A stretch of 64,000 nucleotides of DNA from Dipetalonema caudispina. Lineage: Eukaryota; Nematoda; Chromadorea; Rhabditida; Onchocercidae. The notes beneath the pieces are model-generated. The model was not told where the DNA came from. It worked only from the letters and a program-made list of their open reading frames with translations, and did not search any database. Location: assembly GCA_013365325.1 (NCBI GenBank), contig JABVXV010000324.1, forward strand, positions 1 through 64,000, in the 5' to 3' direction. Every line of letters starts with the position of its first letter. The first letter of the stretch is position 1. Below are positions 12,501 to 24,200 of the stretch, one piece after another. The position numbers and the translations under genes are program-made.

Positions 12501-15500
12501 TTACATCAATTTTGGTCATAACATCGCTAACTGTCTTGTCGGATATTTCCATGGCACCAACAGCAATCTTCAATTCTTCTGCTAATCCTTCATCCCGTGT
12601 TGACATTTTGATGAGTTCCATCAATCGCTTGCGATCGTATGATATTACCTCAAATACCACACAAAAACTCAGAATATGATATATTTTCATATACTCTAAA
12701 TCTAGCATGAAACAGCTCAGTGCCAATAAATATATCAGCAAATACAAGTAAATTATAAATATACAAACACTATTTGATTGATTTTATCAAATTAACAAAT
12801 CTGTTCCAGCATGCCTGATGCATTTTGCATGCAACATTTTTCCGAGATATGTCACAAATGCTTATTTCTCTTTCTCAAAACCTTAATGATATATAAGCTA
12901 AATTCTGCTGGCATGAGAAAATTAACTCGGACTGTCGCGTTATTAGAAACAGTTCAAATTACAATAGTGTAACACAGCATTTAGTGTCAATACAAAAGGA
13001 AACATAAATCACTTGATAAAACATTGCCCCCACTCTTAAAATCAAACTATATGCAAGAGAAATTATAACCTGTAATGATCAGCGATCTAGCAAGGGATAA
13101 AGACTACTTACTTCATCGCCTAATAAAACGTCCAATATTTTACTAATCGGATAAGCAATGGGAAATGTGAGTACCATGAAGAAGCGGGTTATCCATATAG
13201 TTCGAGCACCAACTGCAAGTCCTTTTCTGAAAAACAAAGCAAAATTATTGAGAGTAATGAGTACCACTAATCAATCCTTTCCATTATAATTTTTCATACA
13301 TCATGAAAGGATTTAGTAGTATCTAAAAGTATTGTAAACGATTAAAATAAACATGTCATTCGAGTTAGTGACGACAAAAAAGCACTCATTGGAAGATATT
13401 AACATATCAGAACATGCTGACAAGTAATACGACTCGAGCATGATATTAATGTGATATTAAGAATTGAATAAGTAGGAAGTTCATGTTTTGACAATTCATA
13501 ACATAAAAATCAAATTCATTTTAAAAGAAAGTAGAATCTTACTTGACACAAAGGCTTTGTGGAAAGATTTCGCCAAAAACGACAATTCCAGCAGAGGAGG
13601 TTATAAGTGCCACGTAACCGCTGGTGAGATCATCGAAAAGTATGGAAATGGCAGAATTAACACACACATTTCCCATAAGCAAGGCACAGAGGAGCAAATT
13701 TCCAGAACGTCGCACAGGTAGTATTACTTCTGCATATGCACGCTCTTTCTTTGAACCTGAAATTCATTACCACTTCAAAAATTAAAAAAAAAGTACTCAA
13801 CGGCCAAAACCTTCGTTTTATACCACAGCCATTCTATTGTACAAACTGTTCATAATCATATTCTTTGAAATCAGTTGTTCTGTGTGCATTACAAGATACT
13901 AGTCAGGACATGGGATTTTAAATAAAACTTTAGCTACTAAGGTTAATAATTCTCATCACAATACTCAGACAATAATAACAAACTACATGATGTTAAGACA
14001 TAATAAAAATCAAGCCTTCCTAAATTTATGATAAAGTTAAAACACACCCGACTTTTGTATGAGCATCAATTCCTGCGGCGTGAGTGCCATCAGACCAAGA
14101 TTCAAGCCAGAAAATAAACCAGAGAGAACAAAGAGACAACAAATTACTGCAATCTGAATACCCATAGGCAAATAATATTGGCGTGGTGGTATTTCGGTCG
14201 ATATTGTAGCTCGTAAATCATTTAGCTAAAGTCAAAATTTTTTTAAAACAAAAAACGACGCAGATATGAAAATACTCCACAGAAATGTTCCTACAGAATT
14301 AAATGATGCAAGTTCTGCCTTTTATTGGGGTTGTGATGTTTCATTCGCTGCTAGTCCGATCATCTTAAGTCTCAACATGTCAGTATCATGTCATTGTTAT
14401 TGTTGCAATTATGAAATTGTATTTAAAGAAAAAAAAAGCTATCGATTCGCCAGTAAGAGTGTGACAGATATCCACCTGAACATTGACATATAAATCAACC
14501 ACCGCAGCTTTATCCTTTACATGACAACATTATGACAAAAAGTGTATAACAGCGTAGAGACCAATATTATCCAAACAAATATCAAGTCAACTAAATGAAT
14601 TGTTTCTATCCTAAACAATGTACTATTCTGAGTACCCAGTTTTTTAATTCAACATTATTTTAAATCAATCTATAAGAAGAACTAACCATTGCGAAATGCT
14701 GCTCAATTTCTTCACCTTGTGGATTTTCCTTTGGCTTCTGTTTAACGCAAACATAATAGAGATCTGCCGAACTGCAAATTAGAAATAAACGAATTTGAAA
14801 AATGCTATGAAAACTAACTCTGCAGTGGTAATTAATGAGATGAACAGGAACCGATCATACTAACTTGAGCAAAGAACAAAACAAGTAATAAGAAACAAAT
14901 GGAACGAACTCAGGGAATGCTGCCTTAACGACCACACGTTTCTCGGTCTGGATAGTAAAATCGGGTTGTGTGATCTCAATATCGGACATCGAACAATTAT
15001 TCCAAACTCGGGTGAAAACAACCAGCGCTATATCATCCATCCCGAAACCAAACAGTACTACTCGGACTGGAACATCCGGCTGTACTATCGAGACTTCCTT
15101 ATCACTGAAATTCGAGAATGCCTTAAACACCAGCCGATTAGATCTAGAGTATATCTCCACTCGTGCACTGTCAATGGGTCCCACGCCCCATACCAACTGC
15201 ATAGCTGGTTCCAGAAAAATTTGGATCTAATATGATCAGACAATTAACGGAACTACTTTAGAAATTAAAAAGGTGCTAAAACGACGCAAATCTATAGTAG
15301 TGAAAAGAAGCGACGATATTTCCGGCGTTGGCACGTTATAAGAGATTACTACTTCCTGTGATTTTATTCAAATAAATGATCCAAAAAATTTCTTGTTTTT
15401 TAACTGCAAATTTTGCTGTAAATTAGTTTAATTTCAGCGTACTACATACGTAGTTTTACGTCCCATTCCAATATTGTCCTTACTCGATTAAAAAAAGATT

Positions 15501-16942
15501 TAGTTGCTTAAGAATATTTTTTTTACTCATGGGGAGAAAGATGTTTAGCACCCAATATTATGTCATTCTCCACCACCACAGATTTACAAAACAGTTCCCA
15601 GTGATTAAACTTTTCCCATCAACAAAATTTCCGATATAAACGATCTTCAGAAACTGCTTCTTTTTTGCTTTGTGAGATGATTCATTAACTCTACTGGCCT
15701 CCCACGAGCAACACAATACATAAATGCTGATTATTGAATTGATTCAATGAAATCAAAGAATTTGAAATTTGCTTGATAAGCCATTATCTGTAGAAATTTT
15801 TTCACACAAATTCTAATTGAAATAATATCAAAATTTGCAGCTGTTAGCGATACAGACTGCGGTTTTTTAATGAATGCTCTATTCCCGTATGCTAAACCTT
15901 ACTTCACATTTATTTATATCGCGATTCGCCATTACATTGGAAGCATCTTTTTCATATTCATTGCACTCAGTAATGTAGATAAAAACAAGAAGTGGAATCC
16001 TCTCAAATCAAGCCACTTTTATTTTGAAAGAAAGATATGAAAACTAACAAATGTTTCAAATCAGGATTTCGAAACCCTCTCCGCTCATTAAAATACATGG
16101 TACAGTAAATTGGCAACTTAGTTTATGAGCAATTGTGATAAAATTTAACCATGCTCAAATAATCTCCATAAATTTTATTTAAAAAATCACAGCCTTTTTG
16201 TCCAACTGGCAATTATATAATTTCTACTGTTAATGAGTTTAGTGAAAAAATGTGATGTAAATCATGAAGTGCTAGTGTTTATGCACTGGAAATGTTGAAT
16301 AGTATGCAACTTACTTATAACCAACGAAACCGTTATCCTCGGACGGTAGTCCTTCAACTCTGATTCCAGCTAGATGTGTCTTCTTTTCGGTGGTTATGAA
16401 GCCAGCATCACTTATTGACTGCAACCAAATTAACGCTCAATTCATTATACAACTTTAATTGGCTTTTTGATGAGTTTGACATGGTTAAAAGTTAGCAGCA
16501 ATTTTAGAAATTAAAGTCTTTTAATTAAAAATTGGGAGTGGAGAATTCCTGCTATTTTTTAAATCTTTTAACCATATCGATTCCTAGATTCCTAACAGAT
16601 TTTTTTGTTTCAGTTTTATCGAATTTCCCCATTACAAAATTTTACAAAATATCAAAGGAATCTCCCTAATAAAATGGATCAAACATCCTGCGCAAAAACA
16701 ATCATATTGTACACTGACTGTGAAGCGAATCGTATCAGAAATGAATGCACTTATTCCTTTTAAGGATGGCATTTGTATTCATAAAGTAGTCTACATGAAA
16801 TAGAACAGTTATGACTAAATTTCGGAAAATGTCATCAAAAATTACTCACTTTTAGTTCTTGCTTTTGCGGCAGGCAAAATGGGGGTAGAATGCAGCAGAC
16901 AACACAAAAAACGCTATAGAAACGCCATATCCAGATCTGCAT
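3553..16942 (-). CDS. CNNM-family (ancient conserved domain) magnesium/metal transporter
   Basis: Membrane transporter of the CNNM/ACDP family, which moves Mg2+ or related divalent metals at the plasma membrane. Exons in minus order: 16942-16850, 16418-16315, 15999-15903 (tentative), 15226-14865, 14771-14687, 14225-14048, 13756-13543, 13226-13112, 12648-12505, 12238-12138, 11806-11650, 11494-11312, 8965-8795, 8597-8460, 8366-8249, 7900-7702, 4930-4798, 3684-3553. All phases agree and total 2724 bases (907 aa). Residues 1-25 are a signal peptide. An extracellular domain follows to about 265, with [10 protein letters not shown] near its start. DUF21 occupies about 265-430, with [20 protein letters not shown] and KGLAVGART. 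The CBS pair covers about 450-611 ([25 protein letters not shown]). A cyclic-nucleotide-binding-like domain covers about 612-820 ([14 protein letters not shown]). The tail is serine-rich ([12 protein letters not shown]). Family assignment is firm; the extracellular exon and C-terminal ending are less certain. Confidence 0.93.
4931..7547 (-). other. Large intron of the CNNM gene
   Basis: Under the long model this is most of the 2.8 kb intron between exons 7900-7702 and 4930-4798. It contains a small palindrome GGTGGTACTACCACC at 5784-5798 and an AT/GT dinucleotide run at about 6993-7018. No other exon with coding character was found. Confidence 0.5.
7548..7614 (-). other. Possible alternative last exon of the CNNM gene
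   Basis: Minus-strand reading from 7614 gives [20 protein letters not shown] and a stop at 7548. It is phase-compatible with the donor after exon 7900-7702, through acceptor GCCGAG|C. It would replace the two distal exons with a short acidic ending. A third option is read-through of exon 7900-7702 to the TGA at 7674-7676. Which ending is used cannot be told from sequence alone. Confidence 0.35.
8966..11311 (-). other. 2.3 kb CNNM intron between the CBS and CNBH exons
   Basis: AT-rich intron separating the second-CBS exon from the first exon of the cyclic-nucleotide-binding-like domain. A short A-rich direct duplication (AATAGCAAGAAAAAAATTTAG and close copies) lies near 10697-10795. No nested gene seen. 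Confidence 0.6.
11630..11661. repeat. 16-bp tandem duplication across a CNNM splice donor
   Basis: TTACTTTCTTGAATTC occurs twice in direct tandem on the plus strand. On the gene strand this copies the end of exon 11806-11650 together with its donor. Two donors therefore stand 16 bases apart, GTAAGA and GTAACT. Only the exon-proximal one keeps the CNNM frame. Confidence 0.9.
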
Positions 16943-19206
16943 TCCCTTATCACCGAATTCTCTGAAAATCGAAATTTTCGTTCGATGCTTAAAGCAACGA
17001 AATAAGTCATGTCGTTCTGATTAAAACAGAAAAAAAAAATTTTATCTTGCAAAAGAAAAATAAGGGAATAATGACAAAAGAAAACAGCTGATTAGGACAG
17101 CATAAAGTATGGTTTTCAGAACGATAGAAATTTTTAAAAATGACTGTAGATCAAGTAGGAGCGGGAAAATAGTATTTTAGAAAATTTCATTGTAGAATCA
17201 CTGATTTAGACTTTCTAGATTCGTTAAAATCTTCTCTCTTTCCACCATCTATACTGCCATAACAGTTTTAAATATTAAAAATAACATTAAAGTATTAGAT
17301 AACCTCTTTTTTTCTTTCTCTCTCTTTCTCCCTCTTTATATTGATCATTGAGTTGCTGAGTTAGCAACATGTTCAGAATTTTAACACAAGAATAGAAATG
17401 AAAACTGAATTGATTTCGCAATTAATTTCTAAATTATTTTGAGTTGAGCAAATAACGCAAAAAAGGACTACTTGTACTATAACAAATAACGGCCGCAGAA
17501 AATGATAATGTTTACCCATCAGACTAATCATAACAAGAAAAGATTATTCTTTAGCAATTCGGTATATTTTCAAGTGAATAGACGAAAATGTTTAATCTAG
17601 CTGTAACTTGATCTGCCCAACTGGAAATTAAATAGAAAGTCACTGAAATGCCAATATGCAGCCCTCTTTTTCACTTTCCAATTTATTTCCTTTTTCTTTC
17701 ACAAACACACAAAATTAAACTGCTCTTATGCCTTCGCTTGGAAGACTTCCAGTGTTAATGTCATATTTCTTTCTTAAATGATGTAAGAGTAACACTCTGT
17801 TCTCTATCATTAAGTTAGCAAACTATCATTACATTCCCATCTGTCTACCAAATTTGACGATATACTTCACGTGTTACATATAAAAGTCAATAAAAGAAAA
17901 AACGTGTTTTTTTTTTTACACATGCAATAGTTATGCATGCATGCATGCATCACTAACAACACAATTATTCCTAAATGTATAACGAAGAAAGAAAGAATAT
18001 AAATGAGATGAATAAAGCTGACGGCCTATGCAAGCAAATAATGAAGGATGTTGATTTGAATTTAAAAGATTTTTAATTCTGTTTCATTTCAAAACTTGAA
18101 CAATTCATGTTGATGGAAGAAATGATAATTAAAGTTTCGGGGAAGTAGCCTTCACATATGGCCATCTAAGCAACGAAATCTACTTATCCTTACCTTTCCT
18201 TGCTTACAATGCACTAAAATGCTTTCTCCCTTTACAGCCGTTATGCAAATTTAACTTCCAAACAGAAATATCTTCTGAGTCAACTATGACATTTTCATGG
18301 TTTCAATAGTTTATTCAGCACAAGTTACGTTAGTTAACAGTAGAATTACGTTGATTTGGTTCGAGTGCAGATTCTTATCTCAATCGAATTTAACACATCT
18401 TCCACAAAACATGTGGGAGAAGTTGAATTCAGACTAAAATATTTTGATTGCAGGGAAATCAACACATCTTTCCCCATAAACTATCAGATAGATATTGTAT
18501 TCGAGTCTACTTTATTGCATATTATTATTTAGTCATTAGAGCCTTAAAATCGAAATAGTCAAGAAGATTAGTGAGATAAAAGATTCGAACGAAAGTTTAT
18601 TTCTCTTTTTATTTCTTGGATAAAAAGAAATTTTTCCTTCTCAAAATATGCAAGAAAAAAGAAAAAAAAAAAAAGAAACAAAAGTAATACTTGATTCGAT
18701 ACCTATTTGTTGTGTAAAATATTCCTGTTTTTTGCTAAAATGATCTCAACACTCAACAGTACTACCCCTGTTCTTTAACTTCCCTTAAATTAATTATGTA
18801 ATTGTAAACCCGTAATTTATATCCAAAGTGTACTAATTCATTTGCATGTTCTGAGAAATGTGCTTATCTGTATTTCACGGTTGACGTGATCTTCGGATAT
18901 GAGCGGAGATTGTTGATGATGGGAATAGAGAAGATTTTCTGGTGAGCGGGATTGTGAGTACTGAGTTTATTTAAGTTGTTTCTCTCTTGGAGACCGGGAT
19001 TATCTGCAGTAATGATGTAGAAGAATATGCAAAAAGATTCAGAAGTAAACTACATAATGTGTGACAAGTGAGACAATAGCGCATACACGTAGAAGTGGAA
19101 TGATAATAATAAATGTTTATATTTTCCTTTTCCTGTGCTGTAATGATTGGATTGTTAAAGACTGTAATTAATAGTCATTTATAGAGGTGGAAAGGACGTT
19201 TTTAAT
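16943..19206. promoter_or_regulatory. Divergent intergenic region (CNNM and CMC1-like promoters)
   Basis: This 2.3 kb separates two genes transcribed away from each other, so both promoters must lie here. It holds a pyrimidine tract near 17305-17340, poly-T at about 17908-17919, an (ATGC)4 run at 17933-17950 and a poly-A tract near 18655-18675. No open frame has coding character. Start sites cannot be placed from sequence. Confidence 0.55.
17933..17950. repeat. (ATGC)4 self-complementary microsatellite
   Basis: Four and a half copies of ATGC, which is its own reverse complement in tandem, lie in the divergent promoter region. Confidence 0.85.
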
Positions 19207-20399
19207 ATGAAAGCAGGATGCGCTACAGATGGACCGATCAAAACGGATGACTTACATCATTTGAAAGAAGGCGAAGTTTTTGTGGATTCTGAGAGCGGCC
19301 AAAAGTACCGGGTACGGAAAACTGCTTTACCACAGCATTCTATCAGTGGACCACATGGAGTTGGTTTGTATGTCATTTTTATTTGCATCGAATGATATTA
19401 GCTGGTCTACATCATTTTAAAAACATGCAGATCGCCAGGTACTCTTGTTACTGTCTTGGTTTGAAGAAATCAGATATCGAGCCTCATTTCTCAGCGAAGT
19501 GGTTCTCGAGATTTTGGAAAATGCAAATAAATAAATTATTGACGAAATCTCTTTTTTTTAATTTTTGTAGTGTTCTACTTTGTTTCAGGAGATCCAAACG
19601 ACCGGTCGTTGCGTCGACTGGAAGCAGATGTTTTAATACCTGAGCGTATGAACGAGCAAATACAAAAAGTTGAATGTCGCGAGTCGCTTGAAGGTTCGGG
19701 TCTTTTTTCTCCCATATAGTTTTAGGATTTTTTGAATAAAGAAAAATGAATTCTACTTTATCCTTAAACATTTAATTGTGTATTCAGTCATTGGCAAGTA
19801 CTTTTCATATATATGTATACATACATAAATACATATATGTCGTCATATTATTTTATATGTAGACTCACTTCAAAGTTTTCTGGGAGTTGGTTTTAGGTCT
19901 GGCGCAATGTTTGAGAAAAGAAGGTAGCATTATTGGTATGAGGAAATGCCAGAAAGAGTTGGGGCGATACGAAGCATGTCAACTTTCGAAGTAAGTTTTA
20001 TGCAGTTCCTTGCGAATTTTACGCATATGAGCTTGTGATGTATTGGGTAGTCTGTTGGGCTGAGAGCAGTTTTGAGCCTATATTAACTTTATTTCATATA
20101 TTTGAACTAAGTTTGATCCTTATTCGATGTAGATCTTATGAATTTTAGGCTTTCTTATACACGTTACGGATCTACGTATCGTTGGCCCTGTTCTTTATTC
20201 TTAAATTTATTTATAAAGTTCCCGATTGTGCAGGTTTAATGATCCATGGTTCCGTCAAAAAATCACTGATGAATATATCAAAGAGCGAGCAGAATATCGT
20301 CGAACAGGAAAAAATACAATGGAAAGAAGGTGGGAAGACTACTGCGAATTTAAGAAGAAACGGGGTGATTGGGCTGATCTAGGTGGATATAACAAATGA
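19207..20399 (+). CDS. CMC1: COX assembly mitochondrial protein, CMC1-like twin-CX9C protein
   Basis: Mitochondrial intermembrane-space protein of the CMC1 family, which acts in cytochrome c oxidase assembly and copper handling. Exons 19207-19363, 19589-19693, 19897-19990 and 20234-20399 join in phase to 173 aa. The coiled-coil-helix fold shows as two CX9C pairs: Cys82/Cys92 and Cys105/Cys115. The family's conserved stretch follows (FNDPWFRQKITDEYIKER, then EYRRTGKN). Human CMC1 is about 106 aa; this protein has an unusual N-terminal extension of roughly 70 residues and a charged tail ending DWADLGGYNK. The ATG at 19207 is the first in-frame start and begins an exon open to a good donor. A polyadenylation signal AATAAA lies at 20940-20945. 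It heads a run of three same-strand genes. Confidence 0.88.
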
Positions 20400-21275
20400 G
20401 GTAGTTTAATGAGAGCTAATTTTGTCCTTACTGTCTGTATGCTGTATAAGCCATGAACTGTAGATGTTTCTAAACATTCATAACTTTTTATGAAAGCTAT
20501 TGTTTGTCCACTGATACTTTGAACAGAAAAATGGCTATTCTTCTCTGAAATGAGTTCACAGTATATGTGGCTGTGCTAATAATCTGTCGTATTATCACTT
20601 TTGCTTCCAATGAACTTAATGGCGACAAGTTATTGATTTCGTATTATGGCTAACTGTTCTCCAGCCAACATTTGTATGCAAGACATGAACAACAAGCTAA
20701 GCCAGTATGCTTGGATTTCAAAATGTTTAATGGAAACTTGCTTGGTTTTTATCTTCACCTCCTATTTCTATTCGTTTATGTCCAGTTTGCATGGTAGATT
20801 ATTTTTAGGCATATTAACACAAGCCACCAGTTATTACTTTGTTAACTTCATGTGAGGAGTTTTTAACTGCAGTGTTCTTAGTATTATCTCGGTTTACATT
20901 TGATCAGATGGAAATTTTTTCCTTTCATTATAGTATATAAATAAAGTTTTGATCGCGGTTTAAGCTTATGATTTGATCTTTCTGTAAATTTTGATCATAG
21001 TTCGAGCGTGTGATTTGATGTTCTTGTCAGTTTATATTGTTTTTATTATAGTATACAGATTGATTAAAAGATTGGTGGAGTACTTTTAATTATCGTGAGA
21101 GCTCGTGGAAATTAAACTCTAATATTTAGGTCTCGAATTATGTTACAACACCAAACCACTTAATAGTGGGTATCGATTAAATCCGTATAAAAGATATAGA
21201 AAATGCTCAAGTAAATTGATTTTTATTATTTTGGAGCATTCTGAGTTAAAATCAGGAGCTCAGTACATTTCAGAA
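20400..21275 (+). other. Intergenic spacer between the CMC1-like and TUT1-like genes
   Basis: Contains the 3' UTR and AATAAA (20940-20945) of the upstream gene. It ends with TACATTTCAG at 21264-21273, a splice-acceptor sequence directly before the next start codon. Small open frames inside have no coding character. Confidence 0.6.
21264..21275 (+). promoter_or_regulatory. Probable spliced-leader trans-splice acceptor
   Basis: TACATTTCAG is followed by AA and the ATG at 21276. No upstream coding exon feeds this acceptor, and a TTTCAG just before a first ATG is the usual spliced-leader site in nematodes. This is inference from position and consensus. Confidence 0.5.
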
Positions 21276-24200
21276 ATGTCAGGAGGCCAATGGTGTGACC
21301 TCTGTAAGGTGTATCTGTCATCAAAAGCACTGATAGATATGCACGATAACGGCAAACGTCACCACAAAAAAGTTGTGGAGCGTGATGCATTGTTGGCCTT
21401 AGCTGCCCGATCGGTATTTATCTCTGGATTAGATCCTGAAATCATCGTCACTGAGAGCGAGGTTCCGTTTAGCTATTTTGTGGTGATAGTGCCTCTTTAA
21501 TATGTAAAAAAAGGTTAAAGCAAAGTTTTGGGAAATTCGTGATTGCGTACTCTTTGCTTACTCAGCGTAGATGTAGTGTTTTCGAAAGCGGCTCTTCTTT
21601 TAAATTTATCCTTCGTAAAGGCGAAAATCGTTTTCATAAAAGGTGAGCTGACAAACATCAAATTTAATTAATAATCCACTTAAATTTAGTTTTCAGTTTG
21701 ATTTTCTACGCTAACTAGAATTCTTTGCAGATTGCAGAGGCTCTCAGTTGTTTTGGAAAGGTAGAAAAAGTTCATTTAGATAATAAAGGAGGCAAATATG
21801 CGATCGTTGAATTTGATCATGAATTTTCGGCTCATAAAGCTATTTTTGAAGATAAAGTTCGTATTGGGCATGTAAGTTTTACCGTGATGTTCTCTATTTA
21901 ATTTTTCCTTTGGCTTTTCTTTAGTTGCAGATAGAATTACAGGACATTCAGAAAATTAGCTGGAAGTTCAGATCCAAATGAATTTTTACGAAACTGGGTA
22001 TAACACAAAGTGTTTGGCTGCGTGTAATTTTAAATTTTGCTGTTTTTTGTTTTAATATATATTTTGCTCCATATAAGTTATCATTGAAAATCTAGCAAGT
22101 CGTACCGGTACGAGCACGTAAAACAAATTTCGATCAATGTAAGGCAAAATCAAAGATACGTGAAATCGATACTAATAAACTTATTAGTGAAATTAATGGC
22201 TTGGCTACATTTGTTGGACAAGTGGATACTTTATTAGAGTTGTATTGCCTGAATGATACCGAGGTATGATCATAAAATTTAATGAAATGTAGTTTTATGG
22301 CTTTGAAATGGTAGTAGTGTTAATTAAAGATATTTTTGTCTTCCATGGAATGTTTAACTTCGTCACAGATTGTAAGTATGCATATTGAAATATAAATGCA
22401 ATTTTTAATGACAAATGTTTTGGTTATATTGAGTTAAGGAAATCAAATGTGCGAAAAACTTTTCAGATTGCAGAACGAACTAACTGTATCCAAATGCTTA
22501 CAGTGGCATTAGGGGATTACTTTTCGTCAGATGTTCATGTCCGAATTTTTGGTTCTTCATCAACATCTCTTGGTACGAAGGGTTCTGACATTGTATGTTT
22601 CACATTTGTTCGAAATCCTTCGATCAATTAATAATTGGTTTTCCGCAGATATGGGATTTATAAAAACAATTTTTTGTTTAAACAAAAACTTTTTGAAAAG
22701 ATTTTCAAATGTCTCTCCAAAAAACACTTGAAAATCCAGCAGCATATTTTTTCGTCGAGGAAGACTTAAGGAACCAGAAATGTCTAATGGGTTAGGATGA
22801 CTTAATTTGAAACCAAATTTTTTAGGATGCAAGTGTGTTTTTTAATATACCACTTACGGACGCATGCTGTACAGGAGATATAGCTAGGAATAAATATATA
22901 TTGCTGACCTGTGATATTGCTGCATTAAAAGGACGTAAAGTTTGTGCTGAAGAATATGCTAGGCTTACCGAGGCTGGTTAGTTTATAATATACTTTCATA
23001 TTAGCGAGATCCAGAGAACTGTTGTTTCTCATATTGTGAGTGTTTTTTTTTTTTTGAAAATTCCGTGACTTTTCTGAAGCGTTAGCCTCAATGTGATAAA
23101 AAAATAAAAAAAAAGAGTTCTAAATGCTTTAACATTTTGCTCTAGTTTTATTACGAAGCGGAAAATCTATTTCAGTGATTGTAGCAGTCTTTCATTCTTG
23201 CAGATTTCCTCGAACTAGCAGTTTAATTTTGCTGAACTGATTAACGAATAAATTTTAAGATCGTGTTCGTTTGCTGAATAAAATAGTGAATGACATACGA
23301 AAGCGTGGTACGGCATCTGTCACCGGTCAGTATCCAATTCTGGATGCTCGTTGTCCGCTTGTGCGACTTACCGTGAATTGGTATGTTGTAGAATTATCAA
23401 ATCCAGATATTTGAATATGGCTAAATCATAAATTTTTCATTTTCTAAGAATTTTGAATTATTTGGTAGATATTTCAAAACCTTCACTTTGGAGAACAAAT
23501 ATGGCATCTTCAGGAAACATACCGTGGACTTATCTGTGGATAATTATCTTGGCTACGCAAAATCTAGTTGGCTTAGGAGTATCGTACATTGTGACTCTTC
23601 AGAATTTATTCGGAAATTTCTGATGTCCTTCAGGTTTTGGGCTCATACAAATGAGCTGTTGAAAGCTGATGAGAAACAGGTATGTTTCTGGGGTCTTGCC
23701 AAGTAGTTTGATAGATTCTTTTAGAGTTTTTATTTTTGTTTTTTTTTGTTGTGATAATTGTGCTTCATTCAGCAAAAACTGTTCTAAGTAATACCTTATC
23801 TATGGACTTTTTCAATGTTATGTTTCTTGTTACAACATTTAAAATTTGTAGATTCATATAAGTTAGTTCAAAATTGGTATTTATTAAAATGAATAGTTTG
23901 AATCGAAAAGCCTTACTTTTTATTTTCTTTCCCTATAGAATACTTCCTTCTACGAATGAAAAATTTTTCCTTGTATAGCGCTGTCAAGTGAAGAGCTTTG
24001 CAAAAAAGAAAATTACCAACAAAGTAAAACTTTTGTAGCGATCACATTTCAATGCCTATATATTGAATCTACTGTGTGTAACATATTTGCAACTGCACAA
24101 TTATATACCCCCTCTTCAACGTGCCCAGAAAGAAATGGTTGTAAATGGATGGAGGATTGATTTTATTGTTGACCCTGTGGATTTATCCTGTCTAACACTT

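Noticed and set aside
14966..15235. Two overlapping plus-strand frames of nearly 90 codons
   Set aside because: Antisense shadows of the large CNNM extracellular exon (15226-14865).
20646..20855. 69-codon plus-strand frame after the CMC1-like gene
   Set aside because: It lies in the 3' UTR before the AATAAA and has no family signature or splice structure.
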